This document shows, piece by piece, positions 14,238 through 20,171 of a stretch of DNA of 43,620 nt. Every line of letters begins with the position of its first letter. Position 1 is the first letter of the stretch. The notes under the pieces were generated by a model. The model did no database searches, was not told where the DNA came from, and saw only the letters and a program-made list of their open reading frames with translations. Source of the stretch: Zoogloeaceae bacterium (lineage in GTDB: Bacteria > Pseudomonadota > Gammaproteobacteria > Burkholderiales > Rhodocyclaceae); the NCBI GenBank assembly GCA_016791005.1, contig JAEUNY010000102.1, positions 1 through 43,620 of the forward strand, read 5' to 3'. Both the position numbers and the translations under genes were made by a program.

Positions 14238-14713
14238 GCCGTCCACCTCGCCATCGCCATCTCGGCACGAACAGCGTCCCGGCGCTCCTCCAGGGCGGCA
14301 CTCAACTCGCCCACATCGGAAAGTCGGATGCACCGTTGCGCCTCGGTCACATCGGCCTCAAACGCCAGCAGGGCCAGCGTGAAAACTTCGCGCACCCGGC
14401 GGAGGTCGGCAACCCTGGATTGTTGGCGGGCGTCATCGTCATCGTGGGACTCGCCCCGCAAAATGGCCTTAGCGAGCGTTGGCCTCGCAGCCTCGATGGC
14501 CTCGATTTCCGCTAATGCGTCGGCCACCCGCCGCCGTGCCACATCCTGTTCCGCCTCGATTCCTTGCAGGGACTCCACGGCCTCCCTGTGGGCAATCCTG
14601 GCATCCGCCAGGCGTTCGGTAAGGCGGGCGACAACGGGATCTTTCGCCAGCTCGGCGTCGGTGATTTTTGCCGCCAGGTCACGGGCGCCTTCGGCAAGGT
14701 TTTTCGTATTCAT
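14234..14713 (-). CDS. Coiled-coil hypothetical protein, 159 aa
   Basis: The product is almost wholly predicted helix, dominated by Ala/Glu/Arg/Leu heptads (RLTERLADARIAHREAVESL, ALAEIEAIEAARPTLAKAIL, RVADLRRVREVFTLALLAF). It probably forms an extended coiled coil. It lies 3 nt downstream of the SSB-like gene and overlaps the next gene by GTGA. It has no recognisable catalytic motif. A structural or DNA-packaging accessory role is possible but not shown by the sequence. Confidence 0.7.
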   Translation of the reverse strand: MNTKNLAEGARDLAAKITDAELAKDPVVARLTERLADARIAHREAVESLQGIEAEQDVARRRVADALAEIEAIEAARPTLAKAILRGESHDDDDARQQSRVADLRRVREVFTLALLAFEADVTEAQRCIRLSDVGELSAALEERRDAVRAEMAMARWTA

Positions 14714-14716
14714 TGG

Positions 14717-14968
14717 TCATCGTCCTTTCAAAGATATGGTGGTCACCACGGCAAGTCGCTCTGGCGTGGCTTTGCCGGTCAGGCACACGGCATCGCCCTT
14801 ATCTAGCGCCAGGAGGGCAGTGCGGGCGGCCTCGCTGAAGGCAATCACCGAGGCGGTGCAATCCGCATCAGCAACGGCAACCGTCGTGGTGACGAACGGA
14901 TTGCCATTACCACTGGTGCGGGCTTGCGGTTGGACGACGACCTTGCCGGAGATCAAAACATTAAGCAT
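14717..14968 (-). CDS. SSB-like OB-fold protein, 83 aa
   Basis: From ATG at 14968 the protein reads MLNVLISGKVVVQPQARTSG, then PFVTTTVAVADADCTASVIA, AALLALDKGDAVCLTGKATP-like and a final strand: the order of an OB fold of single-stranded DNA-binding proteins, in minimal form and without the acidic C-terminal tail of bacterial SSB. The start overlaps the upstream stop (ATGCTTAA). Next to the primase gene it probably coats single-stranded DNA during element replication. An upstream start giving 101 residues is in frame but would bury the coupling. Confidence 0.7.
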   Translation of the reverse strand: MLNVLISGKVVVQPQARTSGNGNPFVTTTVAVADADCTASVIAFSEAARTALLALDKGDAVCLTGKATPERLAVVTTISLKGR

Positions 14969-15179
14969 GTCCGCACCTCGCCGACTGGCGCCGGGCCCGC
15001 TCCACCGCTTCGGCGGCGCCAAATACAGCGGCCCGGATCACATCACGATGTCGCGCAAGGTTTTCCAGTAGATGCGCGTCGATTTCCCCATGCTCGGGCG
15101 ACAGAATTACCGCTCCAGCGCGAACGAACATTCGCCCGCCTGCATCGGTTGCCGCTTCGAACGCTTCCAGGTGGTTCAT
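14961..15179 (-). CDS. TubC-docking-like small protein, 72 aa
   Basis: The core GGRMFVRAGAVILSPEHGEI followed by LLENLARHRDVIRAAV matches the pattern of the TubC N-terminal docking domain (beta hairpin, then two helices ending in a basic helix). Copies of this domain commonly accompany primase genes in integrated elements. The ATG overlaps the primase stop (ATGA), and the TAA overlaps the SSB-like start. It may dock to the primase or another replication partner; that is inference. Confidence 0.55.
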   Translation of the reverse strand: MNHLEAFEAATDAGGRMFVRAGAVILSPEHGEIDAHLLENLARHRDVIRAAVFGAAEAVERARRQSARCGHA

Positions 15180-16372
15180 AACGTGATCTCCCGTTCGTTC
15201 CAGGTAAACCTGTACCTGCTTGCCTTGGCACCCGCGCCACGTGATACCAATTCCAAAATTCCATCGGCCACCAGCGCCGCCATGTGTTTCGACGCATCTA
15301 CGTAGTTAAGGCCAATCAGTTCCCCTGCCTGACGGGCGGACAGAAAAAACGGATCGCTTCCCGCTGCCTGCTGGAGCGCCCGGCAAATCTGAGTCAGAAA
15401 CCAACCCCGTTCCTGGACACCAAGGGTGACCAGTGACGCAGGGATGGGCGCTCCACGATCAATCCCCTCCAGGACGCGGGAAAGCACCGACCCATACGGG
15501 ACCCTAATCGACTCCCAGCTTCGCCAAAAATCGCCCCACGACTCCGCAAACTCTGGCGTGCCGATAACAGGCAGGGCCAGGCGATACCACTCCGCAACGA
15601 TGGCCCGCAATTCGTCCTTGCTCGCATCGGGGGCAGCGCCCCTGAGGTGCCGGGCCAGGTGGAACAGGGCCGTGTTCCGCTGCCCGGCTGTCGTCGGCAG
15701 GTGCTGGTAGATCACCCCACTAACAGAAGGAACGGAAGTACCAGAAGTCACCTTCTGTCTCTTCCGTTCCTTCTGTTCCTTCTGTTGGGTCTGTTGGCGT
15801 GGGGTGGCCAAGTCAGCAAACGCATACTCGCCCGGCGTCGATTCCAGAATCCGCACCATCCGGGGCTCGGCCTTCTGATGAAAAAATCCGGGGATTCTCA
15901 TGACCCTGGAACGATCCGAACATGCTGGGTCCGCGCCGAATTTGGCGATCATGCCCTTGAGCGCCAGCTCGCACTCGTCCACAGGGCAATCAGATACCCG
16001 CCAGTAGGCGTGGAAACGCCGGGGGCTGGTCTCCACGATGAGGTGGGGCGGGTTCGCATCGGCCTGAACCGGCCCCAGCGGCGCGCCGTCGAGATCGACG
16101 AAGAGCGCACGGACTCGGGTAATGTTTTCCTTCTTCCGCCCACGGCCGTCCGTTTCATTGACGGTGACGAACACCCCGGCGCCTTCAGCATTTAGCTCGG
16201 CCAGGGCGTCCTGGTGCGTATCTAGCGTCCCGTGAAACTGGCGAATAAGGTGCTTGCGAGCCTGCTTTCCGTCGTCGAATGTCTGGAAGGTCCAGGCGTC
16301 CGAATCCTCATCAAGCGACGTCAGAAAGGCACTCGCCACGCGAATGTCGGGTGCGATGGCGGTGGGCATCAT
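15176..16372 (-). CDS. AEP/RepB-type primase with C-terminal winged helix, 398 aa
   Basis: ATG at 16372 overlaps the upstream stop (ATGA). Residues about 15-190 match the archaeo-eukaryotic primase fold of plasmid/phage replication proteins: RVRALFVDLDGAPLGP with the catalytic DxD-type pair, PHLIVETSPRRFHAYWRVSD, SDRSRVMRIPGFFHQK. A low-complexity Gln/Lys/Glu linker follows (about 195-215), then a helical PriCT-like region (AGQRNTALFHLARHLRGAAP, AESWGDFWRSWESIR) and a C-terminal winged helix (SARQAGELIGLNYVDASKHM). It should make primers for element replication. The linker codons form the large inverted repeat at 15722-15777. Confidence 0.85.
   Translation of the reverse strand: MMPTAIAPDIRVASAFLTSLDEDSDAWTFQTFDDGKQARKHLIRQFHGTLDTHQDALAELNAEGAGVFVTVNETDGRGRKKENITRVRALFVDLDGAPLGPVQADANPPHLIVETSPRRFHAYWRVSDCPVDECELALKGMIAKFGADPACSDRSRVMRIPGFFHQKAEPRMVRILESTPGEYAFADLATPRQQTQQKEQKERKRQKVTSGTSVPSVSGVIYQHLPTTAGQRNTALFHLARHLRGAAPDASKDELRAIVAEWYRLALPVIGTPEFAESWGDFWRSWESIRVPYGSVLSRVLEGIDRGAPIPASLVTLGVQERGWFLTQICRALQQAAGSDPFFLSARQAGELIGLNYVDASKHMAALVADGILELVSRGAGAKASRYRFTWNEREITL
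15722..15777. repeat. 17-bp perfect inverted repeat inside the primase gene
   Basis: AACAGAAGGAACGGAAG (15722-15738) is followed, after 22 nt, by its exact reverse complement (15761-15777). The loop holds a nested AGAAG-tcac-CTTCT hairpin, and GTTCCTTCTGTT-type units repeat to 15785. It falls in the low-complexity linker codons of the primase, so the codons appear free to serve a DNA or RNA structure. Confidence 0.8.
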
Positions 16373-17229
16373 GATCGGCCCCCCTGGGCCACCCAAGCCC
16401 GGTGGAATCGGTGCATGGATTCAACTTGCGCCGCCTCGATTTGTTTGGCGTGCTCCCAGGCAATCAAATTCAGCCTAGTTTCAATTTGCTCCCGCACCCG
16501 TGCCCGGAGTGCATTTGGGTCCATGGCATCCAATTCCCAAGCCTCCAGGCCGTACCGCTCGGCATACCAGTTAAAACGAACATCGCCACGCTTTGTCCTG
16601 CCATCAAAGGACGGCAGGCGCTTGGTGTCGATCTCGGTGATGGCGATGCGCTGGAAGTCCCACAGGCCTCCGTAACGAACAAGTCGATCCGGCAAGTCAT
16701 ACTCGCTCATGTACAGCCCGGACGGGTCCCAATCGCCTAGGTAGAGCGCGACCGCTGCCTTGTCGGCGGCGAAGGTTGAATCCTCGGCGGCCTGGCGTAC
16801 GGCGGTGAAGCTGCCGAACCCCTTCATAACCCGGAAGGTGACGCCAAACTCCTCCAGCACCGGGGCCAGCACGCCTTGCACCGTGGATTTCTCGGACCAC
16901 ACCTCGATCAGCACATCCTGGTCTTGCCAGTAGTCGCGGCGGTATCCATTGACTGCGGCGCGGATGATCTGATCCGGGTCGCTCCAGGCATTGACGCGAT
17001 CAACCGCACGCGACCCATCCACCACCAAGGTCCAGTCCAGATCGCCACGCTCACGCATGTCCGTCATCACGCGACTGATGCGCTGGGTCTCATTGACGGC
17101 CATGCTGGCGATCAGGCCTTGCGTGAAGAGGGCGTAACACACGCCCCGCACGGTGATGGGTGCGCGCTCGGCGACGATCTCGTGGATCGCCTCCTCAGTC
17201 CGGAGGGTGCTCTTAGACCTTCCGCGCAT
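16369..17229 (-). CDS. Toprim/Spo11-like protein, 286 aa
   Basis: The N terminus (RTEEAIHEIVAERAPITVRG, then VCYALFTQGLI) is a helical/winged segment like that of topoisomerase VI subunit A. The middle has a Toprim-like order: VLIEVWSEKSTVQGVLAPVL with the conserved Glu, FGVTFRVMKGFGSFTAVRQA, and ALYLGDWDPSGLYMSEYDL with the DxD pair. Toprim domains of this kind occur in TopoVI-A/Spo11 and related nucleases. The protein could nick or cleave DNA for replication or transfer; no partner B subunit is present, so a complete topoisomerase VI is not supported. It sits between an HTH protein and the primase, with 1- to 4-nt overlaps on each side. Confidence 0.7.
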   Translation of the reverse strand: MRGRSKSTLRTEEAIHEIVAERAPITVRGVCYALFTQGLIASMAVNETQRISRVMTDMRERGDLDWTLVVDGSRAVDRVNAWSDPDQIIRAAVNGYRRDYWQDQDVLIEVWSEKSTVQGVLAPVLEEFGVTFRVMKGFGSFTAVRQAAEDSTFAADKAAVALYLGDWDPSGLYMSEYDLPDRLVRYGGLWDFQRIAITEIDTKRLPSFDGRTKRGDVRFNWYAERYGLEAWELDAMDPNALRARVREQIETRLNLIAWEHAKQIEAAQVESMHRFHRAWVAQGGRS

Positions 17230-17582
17230 TAGATAAGCCCTCCTCGCGCCTCACCCCCAACGTGGAGGGGAATCCACTCTGGGACGCCAAGTGAATATCG
17301 GGCGACCCGGCGGCGGATTCGGCCCCGGAACCGGTATTCGTCCAGGATCACGGTGTTAATGTTCCAGCCCGCCCGCTTCAACTCGTGAATCCTTGCGGCG
17401 ACTTCCGGGACAGCTAGTTCGGCTGTGAAGGTGAAGGATTCGGTTGGGCCGTGCTTCCGAAGATATTCGATCACCTCGGCAGCCTGGCCGGTCACGATGG
17501 GGTGGTTGAACGTATAATTGTCGGGTGTGTTTTGCTTTGGGCTGCCCTCATTGGGGCGGCCCTTTTTATTTTGATTTTTCAT
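17229..17582 (-). CDS. HTH_39-type helix-turn-helix protein, 117 aa
   Basis: After a polar N-terminal tail (MKNQNKKGRPNEGSPKQ), residues about 30-85 form a winged helix (EVIEYLRKHGPTESFTFTAE, VPEVAARIHELKRAGWNINT) of the kind classed as HTH_39, common in phage and plasmid replication regions. Positively charged RFRGRIRRRVARYSLG follows. It overlaps the AlpA-like gene by ATGA and the Toprim-like gene by one base (TAATG). It probably binds DNA, as a regulator or replication accessory. Confidence 0.7.
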   Translation of the reverse strand: MKNQNKKGRPNEGSPKQNTPDNYTFNHPIVTGQAAEVIEYLRKHGPTESFTFTAELAVPEVAARIHELKRAGWNINTVILDEYRFRGRIRRRVARYSLGVPEWIPLHVGGEARGGLI

Positions 17583-17776
17583 AACGCCTCGCCGTTCGCT
17601 AATGCGTCAATTTCGTCCGCGGGCCACAACAACCGACCGCCCGGCAGTTTCAAAGGGCGAATGCCCTTGAAGTTACCCTTGAAACACAAATCACGGCGCA
17701 AAGTTTGAGGTTGATACCGCAAAATGCCCGCAGCCTCGTGGGTGGAATATCTCCTGGGGGGGGTGTTTCTCTCCAT
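17579..17776 (-). CDS. AlpA/excisionase-like HTH protein, 65 aa
   Basis: This is the first gene of the long leftward operon. The pattern RRYSTHEAAGILRYQPQTLR, then GIRPLKLPGGRLLWPADEID is a MerR/AlpA-type winged helix as found in small excisionases and P4-family regulators. ATG at 17776 lies downstream of a plausible promoter and palindrome (17801-17836). It may act as directionality factor for the integrase or as activator of the operon; it lies about 2.4 kb from the integrase gene, so coupling to excision is not proven. Confidence 0.75.
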   Translation of the reverse strand: MERNTPPRRYSTHEAAGILRYQPQTLRRDLCFKGNFKGIRPLKLPGGRLLWPADEIDALANGEAL

Positions 17777-17800
17777 TCGCTTCGCTCCAATTCAACAGCA

Positions 17801-17836
17801 CTGTATCAATATACAGCGCCAGAATTAGGGACGCAA
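17801..17836 (-). promoter_or_regulatory. Promoter with palindromic operator of the island replication operon
   Basis: On the minus strand, TTGCGT (17831-17836), a 17-nt spacer and TATATT (17808-17813) form a plausible sigma-70 promoter. A perfect palindrome CTGTAT-CAAT-ATACAG (17801-17816) covers the -10 box, as expected of a repressor operator. The first gene starts about 25 nt downstream. Confidence 0.6.
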
Positions 17837-17923
17837 AAAAATATTTCCGTTTTTATTCAGTTACTTAACTTTCCTTATTTTTCAGATCCACGGGATTTCA
17901 GCGTTCAGCAAGAGCTGAAATCC
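17834..17923. other. A+T-rich segment with 10-bp perfect inverted repeat; candidate origin
   Basis: In the 558-nt gene-free stretch 17777-18334, an A+T-rich tract (about 17834-17887, with AAAAAAATATTT and TTTTTATT) is followed by GGATTTCAGC (17893-17902), an 11-nt loop and GCTGAAATCC (17914-17923). This lies directly upstream of the replication operon, a usual place for the origin of primase-encoding elements. No clear iteron series is seen. Confidence 0.4.
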
Positions 17924-18225
17924 AATTCCCGGTCCTTGTATAACCAATTTAAGAGCGCACAGGGATCGGCATATCTTCCATATTCGCGGACGAGAATTAA
18001 CCTAGTGGGAAAGTTTTTTCAGGCGGCATTCTAATTCTTCGCCTTCTCCTGATAATTCACCAGATTCATTTCTGAGCAAGTGCTCTCGATAGCTAGGGGG
18101 CGGCATTGCCATACTACAGCAGCCGCGCGAGACCCATTCTGCTATGCAATACGGATACTTAAATTGGCGCCGAATCCTTGAGCGCTAGCTCGTTTCAGGG
18201 CAGGAGAGTTTTCGAAATTCGGTCA

Positions 18226-18240
18226 GCAAATTCTATTTGC
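18226..18240. repeat. Short palindrome in the gene-free region
   Basis: GCAAAT-TCT-ATTTGC is a perfect 6-bp palindrome about 100 nt downstream of the HigA-like stop. It could be an operator or part of a larger regulatory region. No gene overlapping it is convincing. Confidence 0.35.
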
Positions 18241-18334
18241 CGCGAGGCAAGTGCTGCCCTCAAGAAGGAGTCCGCCCCGATCCGGTGACGTGCCGGATTT
18301 CCCCGCCGTCGCGGTAGGGGTGGGCGTCACGCGG

Positions 18335-18649
18335 TCAGGCTGCCCGCAGCTCCGGCGCCTTCTGCACCTTCGGCATGCCCGCCATCCGCGCTTTCCACAG
18401 GTCATAGGCCGCCTGTTGCGCAACCCAAAGATCCGCCCGCCCGCCGTTCTCCACCCCCAGCCAGCCCTCCAAACGCAGGGCCATTTCCGGGGAAATTGCG
18501 GCGTGCTCGTTCAATACCCGGGACAGGGCCGCACGGGTCACCCCCAACTGCTTGGCGGCCTCGGTGACGGTCAGCCCCAGGGCCGGCATCACGTCCTCCC
18601 GCAGCGTCTCGCCAGGGTGCGGTGGGTTGCGAATAGAAGTCAGGTTCAC
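18335..18649 (-). CDS. HigA/VapI-family antitoxin-like XRE protein, 104 aa
   Basis: GTG at 18649 gives MNLTSIRNPPHPGETLREDV, the standard start of HigA-type antitoxins, followed by an XRE HTH (LTVTEAAKQLGVTRAALSRV, then AISPEMALRLEGWLG). The preceding longer frame would overlap the upstream gene. HigA normally follows HigB, but no HigB is adjacent; instead it comes 4 nt after an MqsA/XRE-type antitoxin and a DUF4258 protein. It may be an orphan antitoxin acting as co-regulator, or an addition to that pair. The product should be cytoplasmic and DNA binding. Confidence 0.85.
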   Translation of the reverse strand: MNLTSIRNPPHPGETLREDVMPALGLTVTEAAKQLGVTRAALSRVLNEHAAISPEMALRLEGWLGVENGGRADLWVAQQAAYDLWKARMAGMPKVQKAPELRAA

Positions 18650-18653
18650 GCCG

Positions 18654-19106
18654 CTACGCCGCCACCCTCCAACCCCCTGAATCCTTCTCAGCGGTAGTTC
18701 GCTGCTCCTCATTTTCTATCCGGTCAGTTTCGTTCCAGCGCTCTATCAGTTCTGCAAGCTTGGTGGTTCCGTCAGCGTGCTCCAGGTACAGCAATCGCAA
18801 CATGCGCTCTGCGGCTAGAGTCGGCTTGCGGCGGCTTCTTTCCCAAAGCGATACGCTTTGCTCATCAACCCCCAAGGTGTCTGCAAGACGCTTTTGAGAC
18901 ATACCCATTTCGATTCGAAGGAAGCGAATTTCCGGGCCTGAAAGCCGCTTTCGGTAGTGCACTAGATGATGGGCGATGGCAGTATGCAAGCCGTCAATGT
19001 CCTCAATTTCCAAACACTCTCCCACGCCTTCAACCGTCTCCCAGTGGTAGCCGCTGGCCAGCCATACCCCTTTCAAACCGCAGTCTCGGTATTCAAGCAT
19101 CTTCAT
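18654..19106 (-). CDS. XRE/MqsA-like antitoxin paired with DUF4258 protein, 150 aa
   Basis: The N-terminal half (YRDCGLKGVWLASGYHWETV, GECLEIEDIDGLHTAIAHHL) is the conserved sensor/dimer region of antitoxins coupled to DUF4258 proteins. Residues about 58-110 are an HTH (IRFLRIEMGMSQKRLADTLG, then VDEQSVSLWERSRRKPT). The C terminus (TDRIENEEQRTTAEKD) is polar and may be flexible. ATGA overlap with the upstream DUF4258 gene (19103-19106) supports a toxin-antitoxin pair. There are not enough cysteines for a YgiT-type zinc finger. Confidence 0.8.
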   Translation of the reverse strand: MKMLEYRDCGLKGVWLASGYHWETVEGVGECLEIEDIDGLHTAIAHHLVHYRKRLSGPEIRFLRIEMGMSQKRLADTLGVDEQSVSLWERSRRKPTLAAERMLRLLYLEHADGTTKLAELIERWNETDRIENEEQRTTAEKDSGGWRVAA

Positions 19107-19423
19107 TCCCCCGTGAAGGCCGTTGCCACGATGACCCAGGCCCCGTCCTTCTCTTGTTTCACCACCACACCTACCGTCAGGTGCATTCCCGCGTGGAAGC
19201 CACTGACACTACACCGCCAATCCCCTGTCACGCCTTGGTGCAAGGACTCGGAAAACGCTCCAGCCCGCAGAACTTGCAACACTTGCCGCCGCCCGATTTT
19301 GCGCTGGAGCATTCGCTCTTCTGCATGCTTCGAAAATTTAAGCCCGCGAATCCCATCCGCTGCCTCACGTAGCCATTGGCGGACATGCCGCTCTGAGGGC
19401 GGAAAGGTATCAATAGGGCTCAT
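19103..19423 (-). CDS. DUF4258 protein, putative toxin, 106 aa
   Basis: From ATG at 19423 (MSPIDTFPPSERHVRQWLRE) the core GLKFSKHAEERMLQRKIGRR, VLRAGAFSESL, DWRCSVSGFHAGMHLTVGVV and VIVATAFTGE matches DUF4258, a small alpha/beta family that resembles RelE-like toxins and is usually paired with an HTH antitoxin. The catalytic mechanism has not been read from this sequence. A TTG two codons upstream is a possible alternative start. The promoter prediction (19433-19460) puts the transcript start within about 3-4 nt of the ATG, so the mRNA may be leaderless. Confidence 0.8.
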   Translation of the reverse strand: MSPIDTFPPSERHVRQWLREAADGIRGLKFSKHAEERMLQRKIGRRQVLQVLRAGAFSESLHQGVTGDWRCSVSGFHAGMHLTVGVVVKQEKDGAWVIVATAFTGE

Positions 19424-19432
19424 AGGCAATAC

Positions 19433-19460
19433 ATTGTATGGGGTGAAAAGAAAAGATCAA
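19433..19460 (-). promoter_or_regulatory. Promoter of the DUF4258 toxin-antitoxin operon with overlapping inverted repeat
   Basis: On the minus strand, TTGATC (19455-19460), a 16-nt spacer and TACAAT (19433-19438). An imperfect inverted repeat CAATACA-T-TGTATGG (19427-19441) covers the -10 and the start region, suiting autorepression by the HTH antitoxin. Confidence 0.5.
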
Positions 19461-19483
19461 TACCCGACGTCGGAGGATCCGGG

Positions 19484-19510
19484 GCAAAAAATAGGGGGCT
19501 CCCACCCCCT
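19484..19510 (-). terminator. Intrinsic terminator after the 89-aa gene
   Basis: On the minus strand, AGGGGG (19505-19510), a 6-nt loop and CCCCCT (19493-19498) are followed by a T-rich run (ATTTTTTG). It separates the 89-residue gene from the DUF4258 promoter just downstream. Confidence 0.8.
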
Positions 19511-19563
19511 TGTCTTTGCCTTATTTCCAGTCCCTGGGATCAAGCTAGCTTCAGGAGAGAAAG

Positions 19564-19833
19564 TTATTGATGGCTAGCGCCTCCCTCGCACTGAGTAGCA
19601 ACCGGCAGGCCTTTTTCAATGAAGCCGCAGACAGCCTCCGCACGCCGCTCGATACCTTTTGCGGACTCTTTGATCGCCACAGCCAGGGCTCCGGCCTCCC
19701 GCCCAGAGTCGGCCAGTCCGAGTGATATGTCGTAAAGCATATCGGCCAAGTGGTAAATGGAACCGGCCGAGATTCCGGCCTCTATGGCGAGGTTGCGGGC
19801 TTCTTCGGTATTTCTTGCAGCGATTTCAGTCAT
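19564..19833 (-). CDS. Hypothetical helical protein, 89 aa
   Basis: ATG at 19833 (MTEIAARNTEEARNLAIEAG) overlaps the end of the upstream gene by 8 nt. The sequence is helical with alternating small and acidic residues (GSIYHLADMLYDISLGLADS, REAGALAVAIKESAKGIERR) and one Cys each in AVCGF and TQCEG. It resembles small accessory proteins found beside integrases in Pseudomonas-type islands, but I cannot name the family. A terminator follows at 19484-19510. Confidence 0.6.
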   Translation of the reverse strand: MTEIAARNTEEARNLAIEAGISAGSIYHLADMLYDISLGLADSGREAGALAVAIKESAKGIERRAEAVCGFIEKGLPVATQCEGGASHQ

Positions 19834-20071
19834 GGATGACCCCCCCTTCAACGGCGCCCGTTGCGGGGATTCCGCTGGTGGCCCGAAGTGCTTCGATGCA
19901 GTTCTGAAGGATCAGGAACCGCCCCATGTCGGCGTCCGCGCCGATAGCTTCCTCCCCTTCGTCGCCGCTGCGCGAAAGGTAATCCAGGACGTTCGCGACG
20001 TTGAGGGCGGTAGTCTCCGCCGATCCGCCGCAAAAGTGGTTCTTGGCTTGGGTAAAATCCGACTCAGCCAT
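19826..20071 (-). CDS. Hypothetical protein, 81 aa
   Basis: ATG at 20071 has a GGGAG ribosome site 7-11 nt upstream, better than the longer frame to 20218, whose first 49 residues would overlap the hairpin at 20109-20132 and look non-coding. The product MAESDFTQAKNHFCGGSAET continues as helices (ALNVANVLDYLSRSG, DMGRFLILQNCIEALRATSG). Together with the 89-residue gene it forms a two-gene unit downstream of the integrase. No family was recognised. Confidence 0.6.
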   Translation of the reverse strand: MAESDFTQAKNHFCGGSAETTALNVANVLDYLSRSGDEGEEAIGADADMGRFLILQNCIEALRATSGIPATGAVEGGVIHD

Positions 20072-20108
20072 TTCGTAACTCCCTATAAGTTGCGTTTGGT
20101 TAGGGTCG

Positions 20109-20132
20109 CCCTGGGTGTCCGACCACCCAGGG
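20109..20132. other. 9-bp perfect hairpin between integrase and downstream genes
   Basis: CCCTGGGTG-TCCGAC-CACCCAGGG lies 39 nt beyond the integrase stop. No T-run follows on the minus strand, so termination would be non-canonical; it may partly insulate the integrase from the small genes. Confidence 0.45.
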
Positions 20133-20171
20133 TTTCCCGTTTGCCTCAGAACCGCTGAGGCGCCGGCAAAC

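Noticed and set aside
15722-15785. CRISPR-like or tandem repeat array
   Set aside because: The repeated CCTTCTGTT units are few, short and part of a single inverted repeat in coding DNA; there are no evenly spaced spacers here or elsewhere in the window.
17705-18034. Rightward 109-codon frame overlapping the AlpA-like gene
   Set aside because: It is antisense to a well-supported gene and runs through the A+T-rich gene-free region; its composition does not look like a protein and no ribosome site is seen.
18226-18334. A missing HigB toxin next to the HigA-like gene
   Set aside because: Neither strand in 18034-18334 nor the space between the TA genes holds a frame resembling HigB/RelE.
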